From IMG/VR virus record IMGVR_UViG_3300027659_000001, positions 1-39,597 of that record: a stretch of 39,597 bases of DNA; one strand, 5' to 3'. Source of the DNA: a virus. The notes beneath the pieces are model-generated. The model was not told the DNA's origin and did no database searches. It saw nothing but the letters and a program-made list of their open reading frames with translations. The position numbers were made by a program, and so were the translations under genes. Of the stretch, positions 19,799-30,059 are shown piece by piece; the first letter of the stretch is position 1, and each line of letters starts with the position of its first letter.

Positions 19799-22700
19799 TG
19801 TCACAAAATATGCCATTACCACCATTACAAGATAATCCTTTTAATTCACAACTTGCAGATGCAGAGCCATTGCTCTATGCAATTAGTAATTCTGGTCAAT
19901 GGAATTCAGAAGAACAGGCTGTAATAAATAATTTAACTGGTTATATAGCACTAGATAGTAAATTATTAACAATGGAAGATGTATCAAAAGCAAGAAAAGA
20001 ATATTCTAAATTTCCTAAAGCAACACAAGAATTTTTAAAACAATTAAATCCAGAAGCAGATTATCAACAACAACCTAGAAGTCTTGTAAGAAAAATTTTA
20101 TCAGTACCAGAGCAATTGTTTATTCAACCATTTAGAGAAGTTTTAGGTGGTATTGAACAATTTGGTAAATTACTTAAATCTGGTTATAAAGCAACTCAAG
20201 TATTTGAACAATCTATTAGTAAAGATTTAATGGATTTATTTACTAAAGGTGTACCAAGTAAACAAGGCCCTGATAAATTTGCAACTGCGGGCGAAACAAT
20301 GGACGCTTTTAAAAAAACATTAACTAGTAAATCTTGGTCCGACATATATGAAGGTACAAATATGTGGCGTGATTCTTCTCTTAAAGAACTTGAAAATAAA
20401 TATGGATATGCTGCATCTTATTTAGCCAAAGAATTAATTGATGGTGTAAAAGTAAGTGATATTATACGACAGTATCAAACAGAACAGGGTCAACTTGATA
20501 CACCATTTGTTAATGCTTTTCAAAGTTTTGCGGAAAACACTCCTGAATGGAATAAATTATATTTAGACCACAAAGATAAACAAATTAATCCAGGAAATGA
20601 TATACAAAATTTTTTAGATAAAAGATTTCCTGCTAAAGATTTTAGTCCTATTTGGAAAAGTACCTTAGGTACAATTCCGTTTATTCCTGTACCAGTTCCA
20701 GAAGAAGATAGATGGGCAGTTAAAAACTTAGGTCCTGAATATAAACAACAACCATGGGCTTCACTTTCTGGTCAGGTTAATTTTGGATATACATTAGCAA
20801 TTGACCCACTTACATATCTTACATTTGGTGGAAGTAAGTCTGCAATGGCTGCTGGAAAATTATCACAAAAACTTTATGATGATAATTCACTTAGAACAAT
20901 TAATGATTTATTTAATAATCCAATGTTTACTAATAAACATACTAAACTTGCAGAAGAAATTAATTTACTTAGAAAAGCAGAAGATGAAAAAGATGCTATT
21001 CAGGCAGGATTAATTAAAACTCGTATAGCCACATTACATCCAGAATATGACAATGATGTTGTGCTTAATCTTTTTACAAAAACAAAAGTTCAAAATGATA
21101 ATTTAGAAGAAGTATTTGTTACCGACCTTGACACTATGCGAAAATTTTTTAGTCGAGGCGATATGATGCATTACATTACCAATATGAAAGTTAATGGTAT
21201 AATTCAACAAAGAGCACACCATGTTGCTTTAGAGCGCAGAACAAGAGCACTTACTGATAGTTGGAAAATAGGATTTGACCAAGCCTTTAATGGAATTAGA
21301 GGAGATGTTTTAACGGGAAAAAAACCTATACCACTTGAAACTTCAAAGGTTATAAAGGCATGGGAAGAATATATTGTTAAAGATGTTGATATAAAATCAA
21401 TTGTTAAACCAGATAGCGATACTTTAAAAACTTTAACTTTACATAAAAATAATCTTACTAAAGCGTATAATAGATTATTTGCAAAACTACCTGCAAATAA
21501 ACCTATATACCATACAGACGAAGGTGTTGATTCATCATTAACCACTTTTAGACAACTAGCAAGATTTTTAACTGGAGATAAATTAGTTGCTGGTATACTT
21601 GCAGAAAAATTTAAATTTGCTGCTCAAGAAGATAGACTTCATACTCTTAAAGTAATGTATGGTATGTACCTTGATAAAATAGGTTTAACCTCAACAGCAA
21701 ATGGAGTAACTGCAAAACGTGCTATATTAGAGGGAGTGTTTGGTTCTCAATTTGGATTAAGAACAATAACTAATATAGAAATTCCTAAACACATGGATAA
21801 GACAGCATTAAGTTTAGAAGATGTTGGAATGAGTTTACCGCCTGCTGCTAGTCAAATATTTCATTTAAAGCCAGCAATTTCTCAAATTCCTTTTGATGAT
21901 GTACTTAAACAAACTTATGATTTAGGTGGCATGGACCGCCCAGTAACAGGTATATATAAAGAAAAAGGTGTACGAGGTACATTAAATATTGCAAATAATA
22001 TAGCAGTAAATGCAGGAGCATTCTCAACTTATAATAGTGGATTACGTGCTATTCAAACTGGTTGGACTGGTGCTGTATTACTTCCCAAAATTGGTTTTAA
22101 AGCATCCTTTGACCACGTTGTTGTAGGCTTTCTTGTAAATGCCCCTGCTGAAATAATTGGTTTATTAAATAGAAAAGGTGCAAATTTATCTGCAGCAATG
22201 CAGGCAAAAACTGGTAGTAAAGAAAGTCAAGGATTACTTAAAGGTTGGTTCCTTAGTAAAATTGGAAAGAACCCAGCAGAAGCAATTTCTATTGCTGAAA
22301 GAAAAGCCCTTATGGGTATTGAAAATGTATCAACAACCTATACACTAGAAAGTGGATTAACAGTAACTGTTAAAGAATCTTTCCCAATAGGAAAAATGTT
22401 TGAAGGTACTTTTACTGAACGAGTTTCTAGAACTGCACTTGAAAAATTTACTAAGTTAAAAGGTGATGATTTAGAACATGCAGTTGACTTGTTTGCTTTA
22501 AATCCTCATAGTATTGAAGGAGTTACAAAATCAGCAGTTGCTGCTACTTTTGCTAATCAAATACCAGAGGGTAGTATTGCTAAAGAATTATATGGTCAAT
22601 CATCTTTTTCTTTATTTTTAGAAGAACAAGGTTTAAAACAAACTGGTAAATATATAATTGATGAAGCCAATGCTATAACAGATAGTAATAGAATATTTGC

Positions 22701-25431
22701 TCACATGAATGCATTTCGTCAACATTTTGCATTTAATAAAATAGGTTCAATAGATTTTGGTTCTGCTTTCTTTACCAACAATGGTTTAAAAACAACTGAT
22801 GATGTTGAAAATTTTGTTACTCAACTTATGGGTCAAGTTGGTTGGGTTAAAAATTCATCTGGTAGTTATGTTGCCAAGGGTGGCGGTGTTAAGAAAACTA
22901 AAGATGGTAAAGTAATTATTGATGATAAAAAATCTTTAGCAAAAATTAAAGAATTTAATGGCAGTTGGCTTAAGACATCTAATTATAAAGCAACAGGTTT
23001 AACAGATGCTCAAATAAGCGAACAAATTATTCGTGGCAGTATGGCAGAAATGTATACCATATGGCATGGTAGCGCTAAAGGATTTAATGCAGATTTAATA
23101 GAAGCATTAACAATGAAAATAAATGCTGTTAAAAAAATTCTAGGTAAAGATGTTCCAGGTGAAACAGATTTAGAAAAAGCATTACGTTTAAAAAATCTTA
23201 AAGAACAAGCAACTTTAACTTATCAAATTGATACATTAACTGTTGATGAGTTTGCACAACTTACTAAGAATAATCCTTTAAAGGGTACTATAAAAACAGA
23301 TATTGATTTTCCAGAACTTGCAAATACTAGAACTAAACCATTTGAAAAATTAGGTAAAATGGGTGCTAGATTTTGGGAAGCAATGGATAAACAAATAGGT
23401 GATTTTTATAGTTCTGATATTTATATGATTAAATATTTAGAAAATCGTAAACGTTATAAAAATTTTGAAAATAAATATTATAACGAAATTCGTGAGGCAA
23501 GTATAGAAAATGCTTTAGAAAATTTTTCTAAACTTACACCAAAACAAATAAAAATAATTGATGATAGTGCAAAACTACAAGCAAAACATTATTATAATGG
23601 TGTAGCACAAAGCAATGCTATGAACGAAGTACTAATGTATATAGATAATCCAGCAATTAAAAATCAAATTGATTTTAGTGCACGAGTAACTGGTAGATTT
23701 ATTAGAGCAACAAATGATTACGCTAGACGTTTAGTACGATATATGAGTCAAAATCCAGACCAAGTTATTTTTAGAGGTGGCTTATATGTTAATGCCTCTA
23801 ATGGTACTGGCCTTCTTTATGAAGACCAAAATGGTGTTCAATATATAATGATTCCAAATGATACTATGTTTTGGAAAATGGTTGCACCAACAATAGCATC
23901 CCTTGCTAATCCTTTAAATGCATTAGGTGGATTAAAAAGAGGAGTAATGGATGAAGACTGGAGTTTCTTTAAACAACCAGAATGGAATCAATATACTCTT
24001 AAGGTATCTTTATTAAATCCATCCTATGCCGAGGGTGCTGGTATGTGGACATTAGTAGGACCAACAATTGCTACACCAGTTTTGGCTAGTAAGGCTTTAA
24101 TACAAAACGTAAGCAGAAGTATAGATACAAAATTTTTTGGTTATGATGTAGGTGCTGCTGGTATAAAGTTTTCTGAAGGATTAGATAATTGGATACTTGG
24201 CCCACAAAGTGATAACACTACATGGGCACGGGCTTTAATACCAGGCAATTTAACAAACTTATATAATCAACTTCCTATTGAACAAAAGCAAGGCCTAGAA
24301 GTAAATATAATGTTAAGGGCTTTAGTAGCATTACAATCTAATCCGCTTACAAAGGTATCTGGTGATGACCTTAGGGATGAAGAAAAAATGCAAAAATTTA
24401 TTGAGAGACTAAGAATTGCTTCTCATAATATTGTAGCAATAACTGCTGGCTTTAATACACTTTCTCCTGTTCCGTTGGGAACAACAGAATCAGGTATTCC
24501 AGATGTTTTAAGAAAACAAGGCATAACTACCTTTAATCAATTTTGGGGAGAAGTTGTTCGTGGTGCCTTTGCTAGCAATTCGGAAAATGGATTTTATTTA
24601 CACGACCCATTAGCCCTTGCTACTAATATGTACATTGGACAATACCCAGATAAACTTGTTCATACTGTATCTAAAACTTCTAAAGCAGGCAAACGTGCAA
24701 TTAATATTACTAAAGAAACAAAAAAGTGGAGTATAGAAAATAGACAATTAATAGAAAGATATCCAGACGCAGCATGGGTATTTGCTCCACATATTGGTGA
24801 GTATGACCCAGGCGTAATATCTTTTTTACAGGCTAGTGACATACTTCCTCCAAAAGAAAATTTATTTGCTGATGGTAAAAAAGGTCTTAAAAGATATATT
24901 ATAGATGTTACTGCTGCTAAAGATATTTATCAATATTATAAAATAGATAAAGATGTTTATAAAATATTAAATGACCCAAATAATCTTGAAAGAAATAGTG
25001 CTACTTATCGTAGGCAATTATTGGCTGAAGCAGAAACAAGAAAAAATGTAATGAAGACTGGCAATTGGGCTTTAGCAAAAGCACTAACAAATGAATCATT
25101 AGAACAAAGACAAGAACAACTTGATAAATTTGTACAATTAGAAAATATGATTAAAGATAAACAATTTATTAAAACATTTCCATCAGCGCAATTAGAGTTA
25201 TTGCAAACAGTAGTTGGTAAATCAAGGGTAATGATAAATACATTTACGGACCGTAATGTTAGAACTCAATTTGAAGGTATGGATGAATTGGAAAAAATAA
25301 AAATGGATGGTATAAAAAATATAGAAAGCGTAGTAAAAGGCAATCCAGCATTAGTGGATGCATATTCACTATTCATTCGTCCACTATTAGATGAATTATT
25401 ATCAACTCCTCTAAAAGAAATGACTAAATAA
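19798..25431 (+). CDS. Giant (1877-residue) putative internal virion / ejection protein
   Basis: This single frame takes up one seventh of the genome. It is largely helical and rich in Lys, Asn and Ile. Several amphipathic or hydrophobic stretches are visible (AVLLPKIGFKASFDHVVVGF near 760; MWTLVGPTIATPVLASKAL near 1420), as expected for proteins ejected into or through the host membrane. No peptidase, transglycosylase or coiled tape-measure repeat was recognised. It starts in a TAATG overlap without a ribosome site, as do the next two genes, so the three are probably translated as a coupled set. Its size and position suggest an internal virion protein; a different structural role is possible. 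Confidence 0.7.
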   Translation: MSQNMPLPPLQDNPFNSQLADAEPLLYAISNSGQWNSEEQAVINNLTGYIALDSKLLTMEDVSKARKEYSKFPKATQEFLKQLNPEADYQQQPRSLVRKILSVPEQLFIQPFREVLGGIEQFGKLLKSGYKATQVFEQSISKDLMDLFTKGVPSKQGPDKFATAGETMDAFKKTLTSKSWSDIYEGTNMWRDSSLKELENKYGYAASYLAKELIDGVKVSDIIRQYQTEQGQLDTPFVNAFQSFAENTPEWNKLYLDHKDKQINPGNDIQNFLDKRFPAKDFSPIWKSTLGTIPFIPVPVPEEDRWAVKNLGPEYKQQPWASLSGQVNFGYTLAIDPLTYLTFGGSKSAMAAGKLSQKLYDDNSLRTINDLFNNPMFTNKHTKLAEEINLLRKAEDEKDAIQAGLIKTRIATLHPEYDNDVVLNLFTKTKVQNDNLEEVFVTDLDTMRKFFSRGDMMHYITNMKVNGIIQQRAHHVALERRTRALTDSWKIGFDQAFNGIRGDVLTGKKPIPLETSKVIKAWEEYIVKDVDIKSIVKPDSDTLKTLTLHKNNLTKAYNRLFAKLPANKPIYHTDEGVDSSLTTFRQLARFLTGDKLVAGILAEKFKFAAQEDRLHTLKVMYGMYLDKIGLTSTANGVTAKRAILEGVFGSQFGLRTITNIEIPKHMDKTALSLEDVGMSLPPAASQIFHLKPAISQIPFDDVLKQTYDLGGMDRPVTGIYKEKGVRGTLNIANNIAVNAGAFSTYNSGLRAIQTGWTGAVLLPKIGFKASFDHVVVGFLVNAPAEIIGLLNRKGANLSAAMQAKTGSKESQGLLKGWFLSKIGKNPAEAISIAERKALMGIENVSTTYTLESGLTVTVKESFPIGKMFEGTFTERVSRTALEKFTKLKGDDLEHAVDLFALNPHSIEGVTKSAVAATFANQIPEGSIAKELYGQSSFSLFLEEQGLKQTGKYIIDEANAITDSNRIFAHMNAFRQHFAFNKIGSIDFGSAFFTNNGLKTTDDVENFVTQLMGQVGWVKNSSGSYVAKGGGVKKTKDGKVIIDDKKSLAKIKEFNGSWLKTSNYKATGLTDAQISEQIIRGSMAEMYTIWHGSAKGFNADLIEALTMKINAVKKILGKDVPGETDLEKALRLKNLKEQATLTYQIDTLTVDEFAQLTKNNPLKGTIKTDIDFPELANTRTKPFEKLGKMGARFWEAMDKQIGDFYSSDIYMIKYLENRKRYKNFENKYYNEIREASIENALENFSKLTPKQIKIIDDSAKLQAKHYYNGVAQSNAMNEVLMYIDNPAIKNQIDFSARVTGRFIRATNDYARRLVRYMSQNPDQVIFRGGLYVNASNGTGLLYEDQNGVQYIMIPNDTMFWKMVAPTIASLANPLNALGGLKRGVMDEDWSFFKQPEWNQYTLKVSLLNPSYAEGAGMWTLVGPTIATPVLASKALIQNVSRSIDTKFFGYDVGAAGIKFSEGLDNWILGPQSDNTTWARALIPGNLTNLYNQLPIEQKQGLEVNIMLRALVALQSNPLTKVSGDDLRDEEKMQKFIERLRIASHNIVAITAGFNTLSPVPLGTTESGIPDVLRKQGITTFNQFWGEVVRGAFASNSENGFYLHDPLALATNMYIGQYPDKLVHTVSKTSKAGKRAINITKETKKWSIENRQLIERYPDAAWVFAPHIGEYDPGVISFLQASDILPPKENLFADGKKGLKRYIIDVTAAKDIYQYYKIDKDVYKILNDPNNLERNSATYRRQLLAEAETRKNVMKTGNWALAKALTNESLEQRQEQLDKFVQLENMIKDKQFIKTFPSAQLELLQTVVGKSRVMINTFTDRNVRTQFEGMDELEKIKMDGIKNIESVVKGNPALVDAYSLFIRPLLDELLSTPLKEMTK

Positions 25432-26984
25432 TGGGCTGGAAAAAAGATGCTAATGGTAAAATGGTATTTACAAATGATGGTTTTGGATATAAAAATAATC
25501 CAGAATTAGGAAACATTGCTAATCCTGAAAGATTAGAAACTTTTGTTCCTATTTCCACACCTAGTGGTACAAAAGATGACCCATCAAATGTTCCAGTAGA
25601 TGAAAGTTTAAAACCAGTAGGCACTAAGCCTATGATTGAGTGGAGTAAATTTACTGATGGCACTCTTAAGGAGCAATCAGGGGGAACAGCAGGTGCTATT
25701 ACTGGTGAGCCATATATATCTTATGGTACATTGTCAGATGGCACACCAAATCCTAGGTCAATAGTTGTTTTGCCTACTACTGGTTGGATTGGACCAGAGA
25801 CTGGTGGTGGAGTTAGACAAATAAGAAAAGATTATGAAGGCGAAGCGGGTTTTTATGTACAAGATTTAGATTCTGCTGTTCAAGAATATATAAATAGAAT
25901 ATCACCATCAGATATTTTAGCATACAAATTTCAATTACAAGATTTTTATGCTGGTGGTCAAGGCGGTAAAGATTTTGCAGTATCGGTAGAAACTAATCCA
26001 CAAGATAAAGACTTAGGATTTGCAAAAGCGGTTAAAAAAGCACTTCAGGCCTTAAGTATTGATAACTATAAAAGAGGCGTAAGCATTGCTGAAGCAAAAA
26101 AAGTAAATCCTGCTTATAATGCAACTGGAGAACTTTATGATTTTGAAGGTTTTGTTAGGTCAAGAAATCCACTACCTGCAAAGGTAACTGAAAGCACGAG
26201 AAGTAGTCAATTAACTACAGAACAAGATGCTTTAAGAGAGTTTTATAGAACTGTTCAAGAATATGTTGGAGACCCACTACTGGTTGATGAGTTAGATAAA
26301 CTAGCCAATCAATATGTAAAAGATTTACGTGCTGCAGAAACAGACCCAAGTCGAATAAGTAGAAGTACTAGTACAACTAATCAAACAGGAACTAAAAGAA
26401 CAGGTACCTCTGTAAGTTTTTCACAATTAAATGATGTAGATAGACTTGAAATGCGTATTAAACTTATAACCAAAGGCAGTACTGCAGCAAAAAGTACTGG
26501 TATTAAATTAGTTGACCCAACAAAACTTCAAGATGCTGGTGGTAAAATTGGTAATTACTATACTGATTTAACTGAGTATTCATATAAAACTGGAATCAAA
26601 CTTAGCCCTGAAACATTATTGTCAAAAGTTTCAGAAATGAATAAACCAGGTGGTTCTATTGAAGAGCAACAACGTACTTTAATGCAAGCATCTAAGTTAA
26701 AGTATAAAGCCCTTGCTCCATATATAGATGCTGGTATTATGCCAGGAGATTTTATTGCAGACCTTGCTGCTATTAAAGCAAGAGAGTTAGATTTAAATGC
26801 AAAAGAAGTAAATATTTTTGATGAAGATATTCAAAAAGGAATTACTGGAGACACATTACTAGGTCCAGAAGATTTTACTAACTTAGTTAGAAAAAATCCT
26901 AATTGGCGATATGGTTCTACTGCCAATAATTTGGCTGCTCAATTTATAAATTCAATTTCAACTACATTTGGAAAGTTAGGCTAA
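25431..26984 (+). CDS. Putative internal virion protein 2
   Basis: The protein has 517 residues. The N-terminal 130 residues are Pro/Gly/Thr-rich and look disordered; the rest is mainly helical (LDSAVQEYINRISPSDILAY, then ALREFYRTVQEYVGDPLLVDEL). A Ser/Thr-rich linker near 305-330 splits two helical parts, and the C-terminus carries YIDAGIMPGDFIADLAAIKA. It starts TAATG with the giant gene and ends TAATG with the next one. It probably works with both in the virion interior or neck; this is inferred from position. Confidence 0.65.
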   Translation: MGWKKDANGKMVFTNDGFGYKNNPELGNIANPERLETFVPISTPSGTKDDPSNVPVDESLKPVGTKPMIEWSKFTDGTLKEQSGGTAGAITGEPYISYGTLSDGTPNPRSIVVLPTTGWIGPETGGGVRQIRKDYEGEAGFYVQDLDSAVQEYINRISPSDILAYKFQLQDFYAGGQGGKDFAVSVETNPQDKDLGFAKAVKKALQALSIDNYKRGVSIAEAKKVNPAYNATGELYDFEGFVRSRNPLPAKVTESTRSSQLTTEQDALREFYRTVQEYVGDPLLVDELDKLANQYVKDLRAAETDPSRISRSTSTTNQTGTKRTGTSVSFSQLNDVDRLEMRIKLITKGSTAAKSTGIKLVDPTKLQDAGGKIGNYYTDLTEYSYKTGIKLSPETLLSKVSEMNKPGGSIEEQQRTLMQASKLKYKALAPYIDAGIMPGDFIADLAAIKARELDLNAKEVNIFDEDIQKGITGDTLLGPEDFTNLVRKNPNWRYGSTANNLAAQFINSISTTFGKLG

Positions 26985-28174
26985 TGGCATACGACCCAGT
27001 TACAGGTGTATATACTCCAGACTACAGACCAAATCCTGATGCATACATGGAAAGATTATCAAAACAAGGTTTATCTAAAGCAATGGCTGCATCATCTGCT
27101 AGATACCAAGCACAGGCAGATGATTACTTTGCTCCAACTGGGCCAGGTGCAAACATTAATCCACTTACTGGTGGACCTAGATTTGAAACACCAGCAGGTA
27201 AAACTCCAGAACAATTAGCAGCAGAAGAAGCGGCTAGATTAAAAGCAATTGCGGATGCTAAAGCAGCAGCAGATAAAAAGGCTCAAGATGAAAAAGATTT
27301 AGCATCAAAGCGTGATGCTTTTGCTTTAATTAAATCTACCTTAATAAGTTATGGATTTACTCAAACCGAAATGACAGAGTTAGATGCCTTTATTGAGTCC
27401 GTAATTACAGATGTAAAAATAGGACCAGAGTTGGCTAAAATAAAATTGAGAGAACAACCTACTTATCAAGCACGCTTTATAGGAAACAAAGCAAGAGTTG
27501 CTAAAGGGTTTAATGCTTTAACTGAAGCACAATATTTACAACAAGAAACTGATTATTCACAAACATTAAGTTCATATGGTGTAGGTCAACTATCTAGTAG
27601 AAGTCAATTTGCTACATTTATTGAAAACAATACTTCAGTAACAGAGGTAGGTAGAAGATTAAATGCTTCAGTAAGAAGAGTTAAGAATGCTGACCCAACA
27701 ATTTTAGAAAATCTTAAAAGACTTTATCCAACTATTACCGATACGGATATTGTTAGTTACTTTTTAAAACCAGTAGAAACAATAGAAGAGTTAGAAAGAA
27801 AAACTACGGTTGCAGAAATTGGTGCTACGGCACAACAATATAAAATGAAAGAAACTGGCTTAGCAAATTTAACAAGATTTGAAGACCTTCAAAAATATGG
27901 AGTAACCCTTGAAACCGCAAGAAAAGGTTATTCAACTATTGCAGAAGAACTTCCCGATGCTACTAAACTTGGTAATGTTTATAGTGAAACTGGTATTACT
28001 TATGGGCAAACAGAAGCAGAAGCAGAACAGTTTAAAGACTCTGCAGAGGCTAAACGTAAGAAACAAAAATTAATAGAAACAGAAAAAGCATCCTTTAAGG
28101 GTTCAGCAGGAGTAGGTGATGCTGGATTGTCAACACAATACTTGCGTAGAGGTTCCTCAGCAGGTCAGTTCTAA
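26984..28174 (+). CDS. Putative internal virion protein 3
   Basis: The protein has 396 residues. Residues about 75-110 are an Ala/Lys/Asp helix (EEAARLKAIADAKAAADKKA). The middle (YQARFIGNKARVAKGFNALT, then EAQYLQQETDYSQTLSSYG) is a pattern I recall from structural proteins of several actinophages. The C-terminus is charged and ends in a Gly/Ser tail. It shares the TAATG coupling with the two preceding genes. A scaffold-associated or ejection role is plausible, not shown. Confidence 0.65.
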   Translation: MAYDPVTGVYTPDYRPNPDAYMERLSKQGLSKAMAASSARYQAQADDYFAPTGPGANINPLTGGPRFETPAGKTPEQLAAEEAARLKAIADAKAAADKKAQDEKDLASKRDAFALIKSTLISYGFTQTEMTELDAFIESVITDVKIGPELAKIKLREQPTYQARFIGNKARVAKGFNALTEAQYLQQETDYSQTLSSYGVGQLSSRSQFATFIENNTSVTEVGRRLNASVRRVKNADPTILENLKRLYPTITDTDIVSYFLKPVETIEELERKTTVAEIGATAQQYKMKETGLANLTRFEDLQKYGVTLETARKGYSTIAEELPDATKLGNVYSETGITYGQTEAEAEQFKDSAEAKRKKQKLIETEKASFKGSAGVGDAGLSTQYLRRGSSAGQF

Positions 28175-28298
28175 ATAGATTCCCTACACGGACCTACCAG
28201 CCCCGTGAGGTGTATAAGTCTGGTAGCAAGAGCCAACCAATTTCCCCGAATTGACTTGTGGCTTGCGACTAAACCAACGAATAGAAGGGTGGGTTGCT
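28175..28298 (+). promoter_or_regulatory. Structured leader before scaffold and capsid genes
   Basis: The 124-base gap can fold: CTACCAG (28194-28200) pairs with CTGGTAG (28220-28226) around GCCCCGTGAGG, and TACACGG (28184-28190) can alternatively pair with CCGTGAGGTGTA (28203-28214), so two folds compete. TTGACT at 28251 could be a -35 box, but no good -10 follows. This may set the high expression of scaffold and capsid through a promoter or RNA processing site. Confidence 0.4.
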
Positions 28299-28769
28299 AT
28301 GAGCAACAACTACTGGGAAGAAGAAGACGAAGACCAAGATAACGATGCAAATCTGCAAGGCGATGACTTAGTTAAAAGACTAAGAAAAGCCAAACGTGCA
28401 GACGAGAAACGTATCAAGGAACTTACTGAGCAACTTGAGGGATTGTCCAAGGTGCAGCGTGAGAGAGTCGTCAAAGAAGTCCTAGAAAAGAAGGGCGTTA
28501 ATCTAAAGGCACAACGCTTAATTATGAAAGACTTAGAAGACATTAACGAGGAGTCAGTTAATACCTGGCTCGATGATAATGCTGATTTGTTTGGATTAAA
28601 AAGTGCGGAGCCTGTGAATCCTGAGCAAGAACTTAATCGAGCAGCCTTACGGCAGCAAGATATTCTTACACAGAACTCATTAACCCCTGAACGTACGGAT
28701 GATTTAGAAACAAAAATAGCAAATGCACAATCTGCAGATGAGATTCTTTCTATACTTCGTGCACAATAA
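28299..28769 (+). CDS. Scaffolding protein
   Basis: The protein has 156 residues. The N-terminus is strongly acidic (NYWEEEDEDQDNDAN), followed by a charged coiled coil (LVKRLRKAKRADEKRIKELTEQLEGL) and a helical C-terminus. Size, charge pattern and place directly before the major capsid gene are those of a phage scaffold. The start MSNNYW at 28299 is chosen over an upstream in-frame ATG because GGGTGGG lies just before it and the acidic start fits the family. Confidence 0.85.
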   Translation: MSNNYWEEEDEDQDNDANLQGDDLVKRLRKAKRADEKRIKELTEQLEGLSKVQRERVVKEVLEKKGVNLKAQRLIMKDLEDINEESVNTWLDDNADLFGLKSAEPVNPEQELNRAALRQQDILTQNSLTPERTDDLETKIANAQSADEILSILRAQ

Positions 28770-28813
28770 TATTTAATCCATAGTAATTCCTATCACCTTG
28801 GAGGTGACAACAA

Positions 28814-30007
28814 ATGGCAAACGCCTTTGTATCAACTAGTTCGTCCTCATTAGGAGGAACTTCTGGCAGTGCAGGTCTTGTTCAAGCAGCGTATGACCGC
28901 TTACTTGAATTTGCTCTTCGCTCAGAACCATTAATTCGTTCTGTCGCAGATAAAACACCTGCCCGTCAATCAATACCAGGTTCAACCGTTGTTCTACAAC
29001 GTTATGTTGACTTGGCTCAAAACACTACCGCTCTGACAGAAACAACTGACCCAGATGCAGTAGCAATGTCCACACCAACCAACGTTTCTATTACTCTTGC
29101 TGAGTATGGAAATTCTGTGTTGGTAACTCGTGCGTTGGAACTATTCAGCCTTGCTGATGTAGACCCAGCAATCGCTAACATTATCGCTTTCAACCTAGCA
29201 GATTCTATCGATGCTATTGCAATGGAAACATTGCGTGGCGGAACATATAAAATCTTTGGTGGTTCAGCGACATCAACAGGAACAGTTGCAGCATCATCAA
29301 CACTTGACTCAGCAGACATCCGTAAGGCTGTTGCTAAGTTACGTTCTGCTAAGGCTATTGGCCGTAAAGGCTCACTATACTGGGCTGGTATCCACCCAGA
29401 AGTATCACATGACCTACGTGCTGAGTCCTCTTCAGGACAAGGCTGGTTGCTACCTAACCAATACGGTTCTTCACAAGACCGCATTTGGGCAGGAGAAATC
29501 GGTAACTATGAGGGTGCATACTATGTTGAATCAGCACGTATGTATAATGCAAAGACTGGCGCAGACCAAACAGCACTAGCAACTGCTTCTGCAGTTAGCG
29601 GTGCTTCAGGTGCGTTTACTATTGTTGCAGCAAATGCTGCATTCGGTGGACGTGCTGAGGTTGGAGATAAAATCTCTGGTACTAACGTAGGTTCTTCTGC
29701 AAAGATTACAGCAATCTCTGTAGGTGCAACTAACACTACATTCACTGTAGACGTTGCTAACTCTGGAACAGTAGGAACTAATACTCTTACAGTAACTCCA
29801 GTAACCCGTGTATACAATACAATCGTATGTGGACAGCAAGCAATGGCACAAGCCGTTGCTGAAGAGCCACACGTAGTTATTGGACCAGTAGTTGACAAGT
29901 TAATGCGTCACCGCCCAATGGGTTGGTACGGCGTACTTGGCTTTGCTCGCTACCGTGAAGAGGCATTGTACAGAATCGAAACTGGTTCATCAATCGCTGC
30001 TCTTTAG
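28814..30007 (+). CDS. Major capsid protein, N4-gp56-like (HK97 fold) with insertion domain
   Basis: The protein has 397 residues. The pattern of the N4-gp56 family is seen: LLEFALRSEPLIRSVADKTP, ALELFSLADVDPAIANIIAFNLADSIDAIAMETL, SLYWAGIHPEVSHDLRAE, and the end GWYGVLGFARYREEALYRIE. Between about residues 247 and 331 there is an extra Ala/Thr/Gly-rich segment with alternating strands (FTIVAANAAF, AKITAISVGATNTTFTVDVA), probably a surface Ig-like or decoration domain. A GGAGG site precedes the ATG. The base composition is less AT-rich than the preceding genes, which fits a highly expressed gene. Confidence 0.9.
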   Translation: MANAFVSTSSSSLGGTSGSAGLVQAAYDRLLEFALRSEPLIRSVADKTPARQSIPGSTVVLQRYVDLAQNTTALTETTDPDAVAMSTPTNVSITLAEYGNSVLVTRALELFSLADVDPAIANIIAFNLADSIDAIAMETLRGGTYKIFGGSATSTGTVAASSTLDSADIRKAVAKLRSAKAIGRKGSLYWAGIHPEVSHDLRAESSSGQGWLLPNQYGSSQDRIWAGEIGNYEGAYYVESARMYNAKTGADQTALATASAVSGASGAFTIVAANAAFGGRAEVGDKISGTNVGSSAKITAISVGATNTTFTVDVANSGTVGTNTLTVTPVTRVYNTIVCGQQAMAQAVAEEPHVVIGPVVDKLMRHRPMGWYGVLGFARYREEALYRIETGSSIAAL

Positions 30008-30017
30008 TAGTAATGGA

Positions 30018-30044
30018 GGGTGGGGCTTATGCCCCACTCTTCTC
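30018..30044 (+). terminator. Hairpin after the capsid gene, leaky terminator
   Basis: GTGGGGC (30020-30026) pairs with GCCCCAC (30031-30037), extended by AG/CT, and is followed by TTCTCT. The weak T tract would let some transcripts through, giving more capsid than tail mRNA. Confidence 0.6.
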
Positions 30045-30059
30045 TAAACAGAGGACAAT

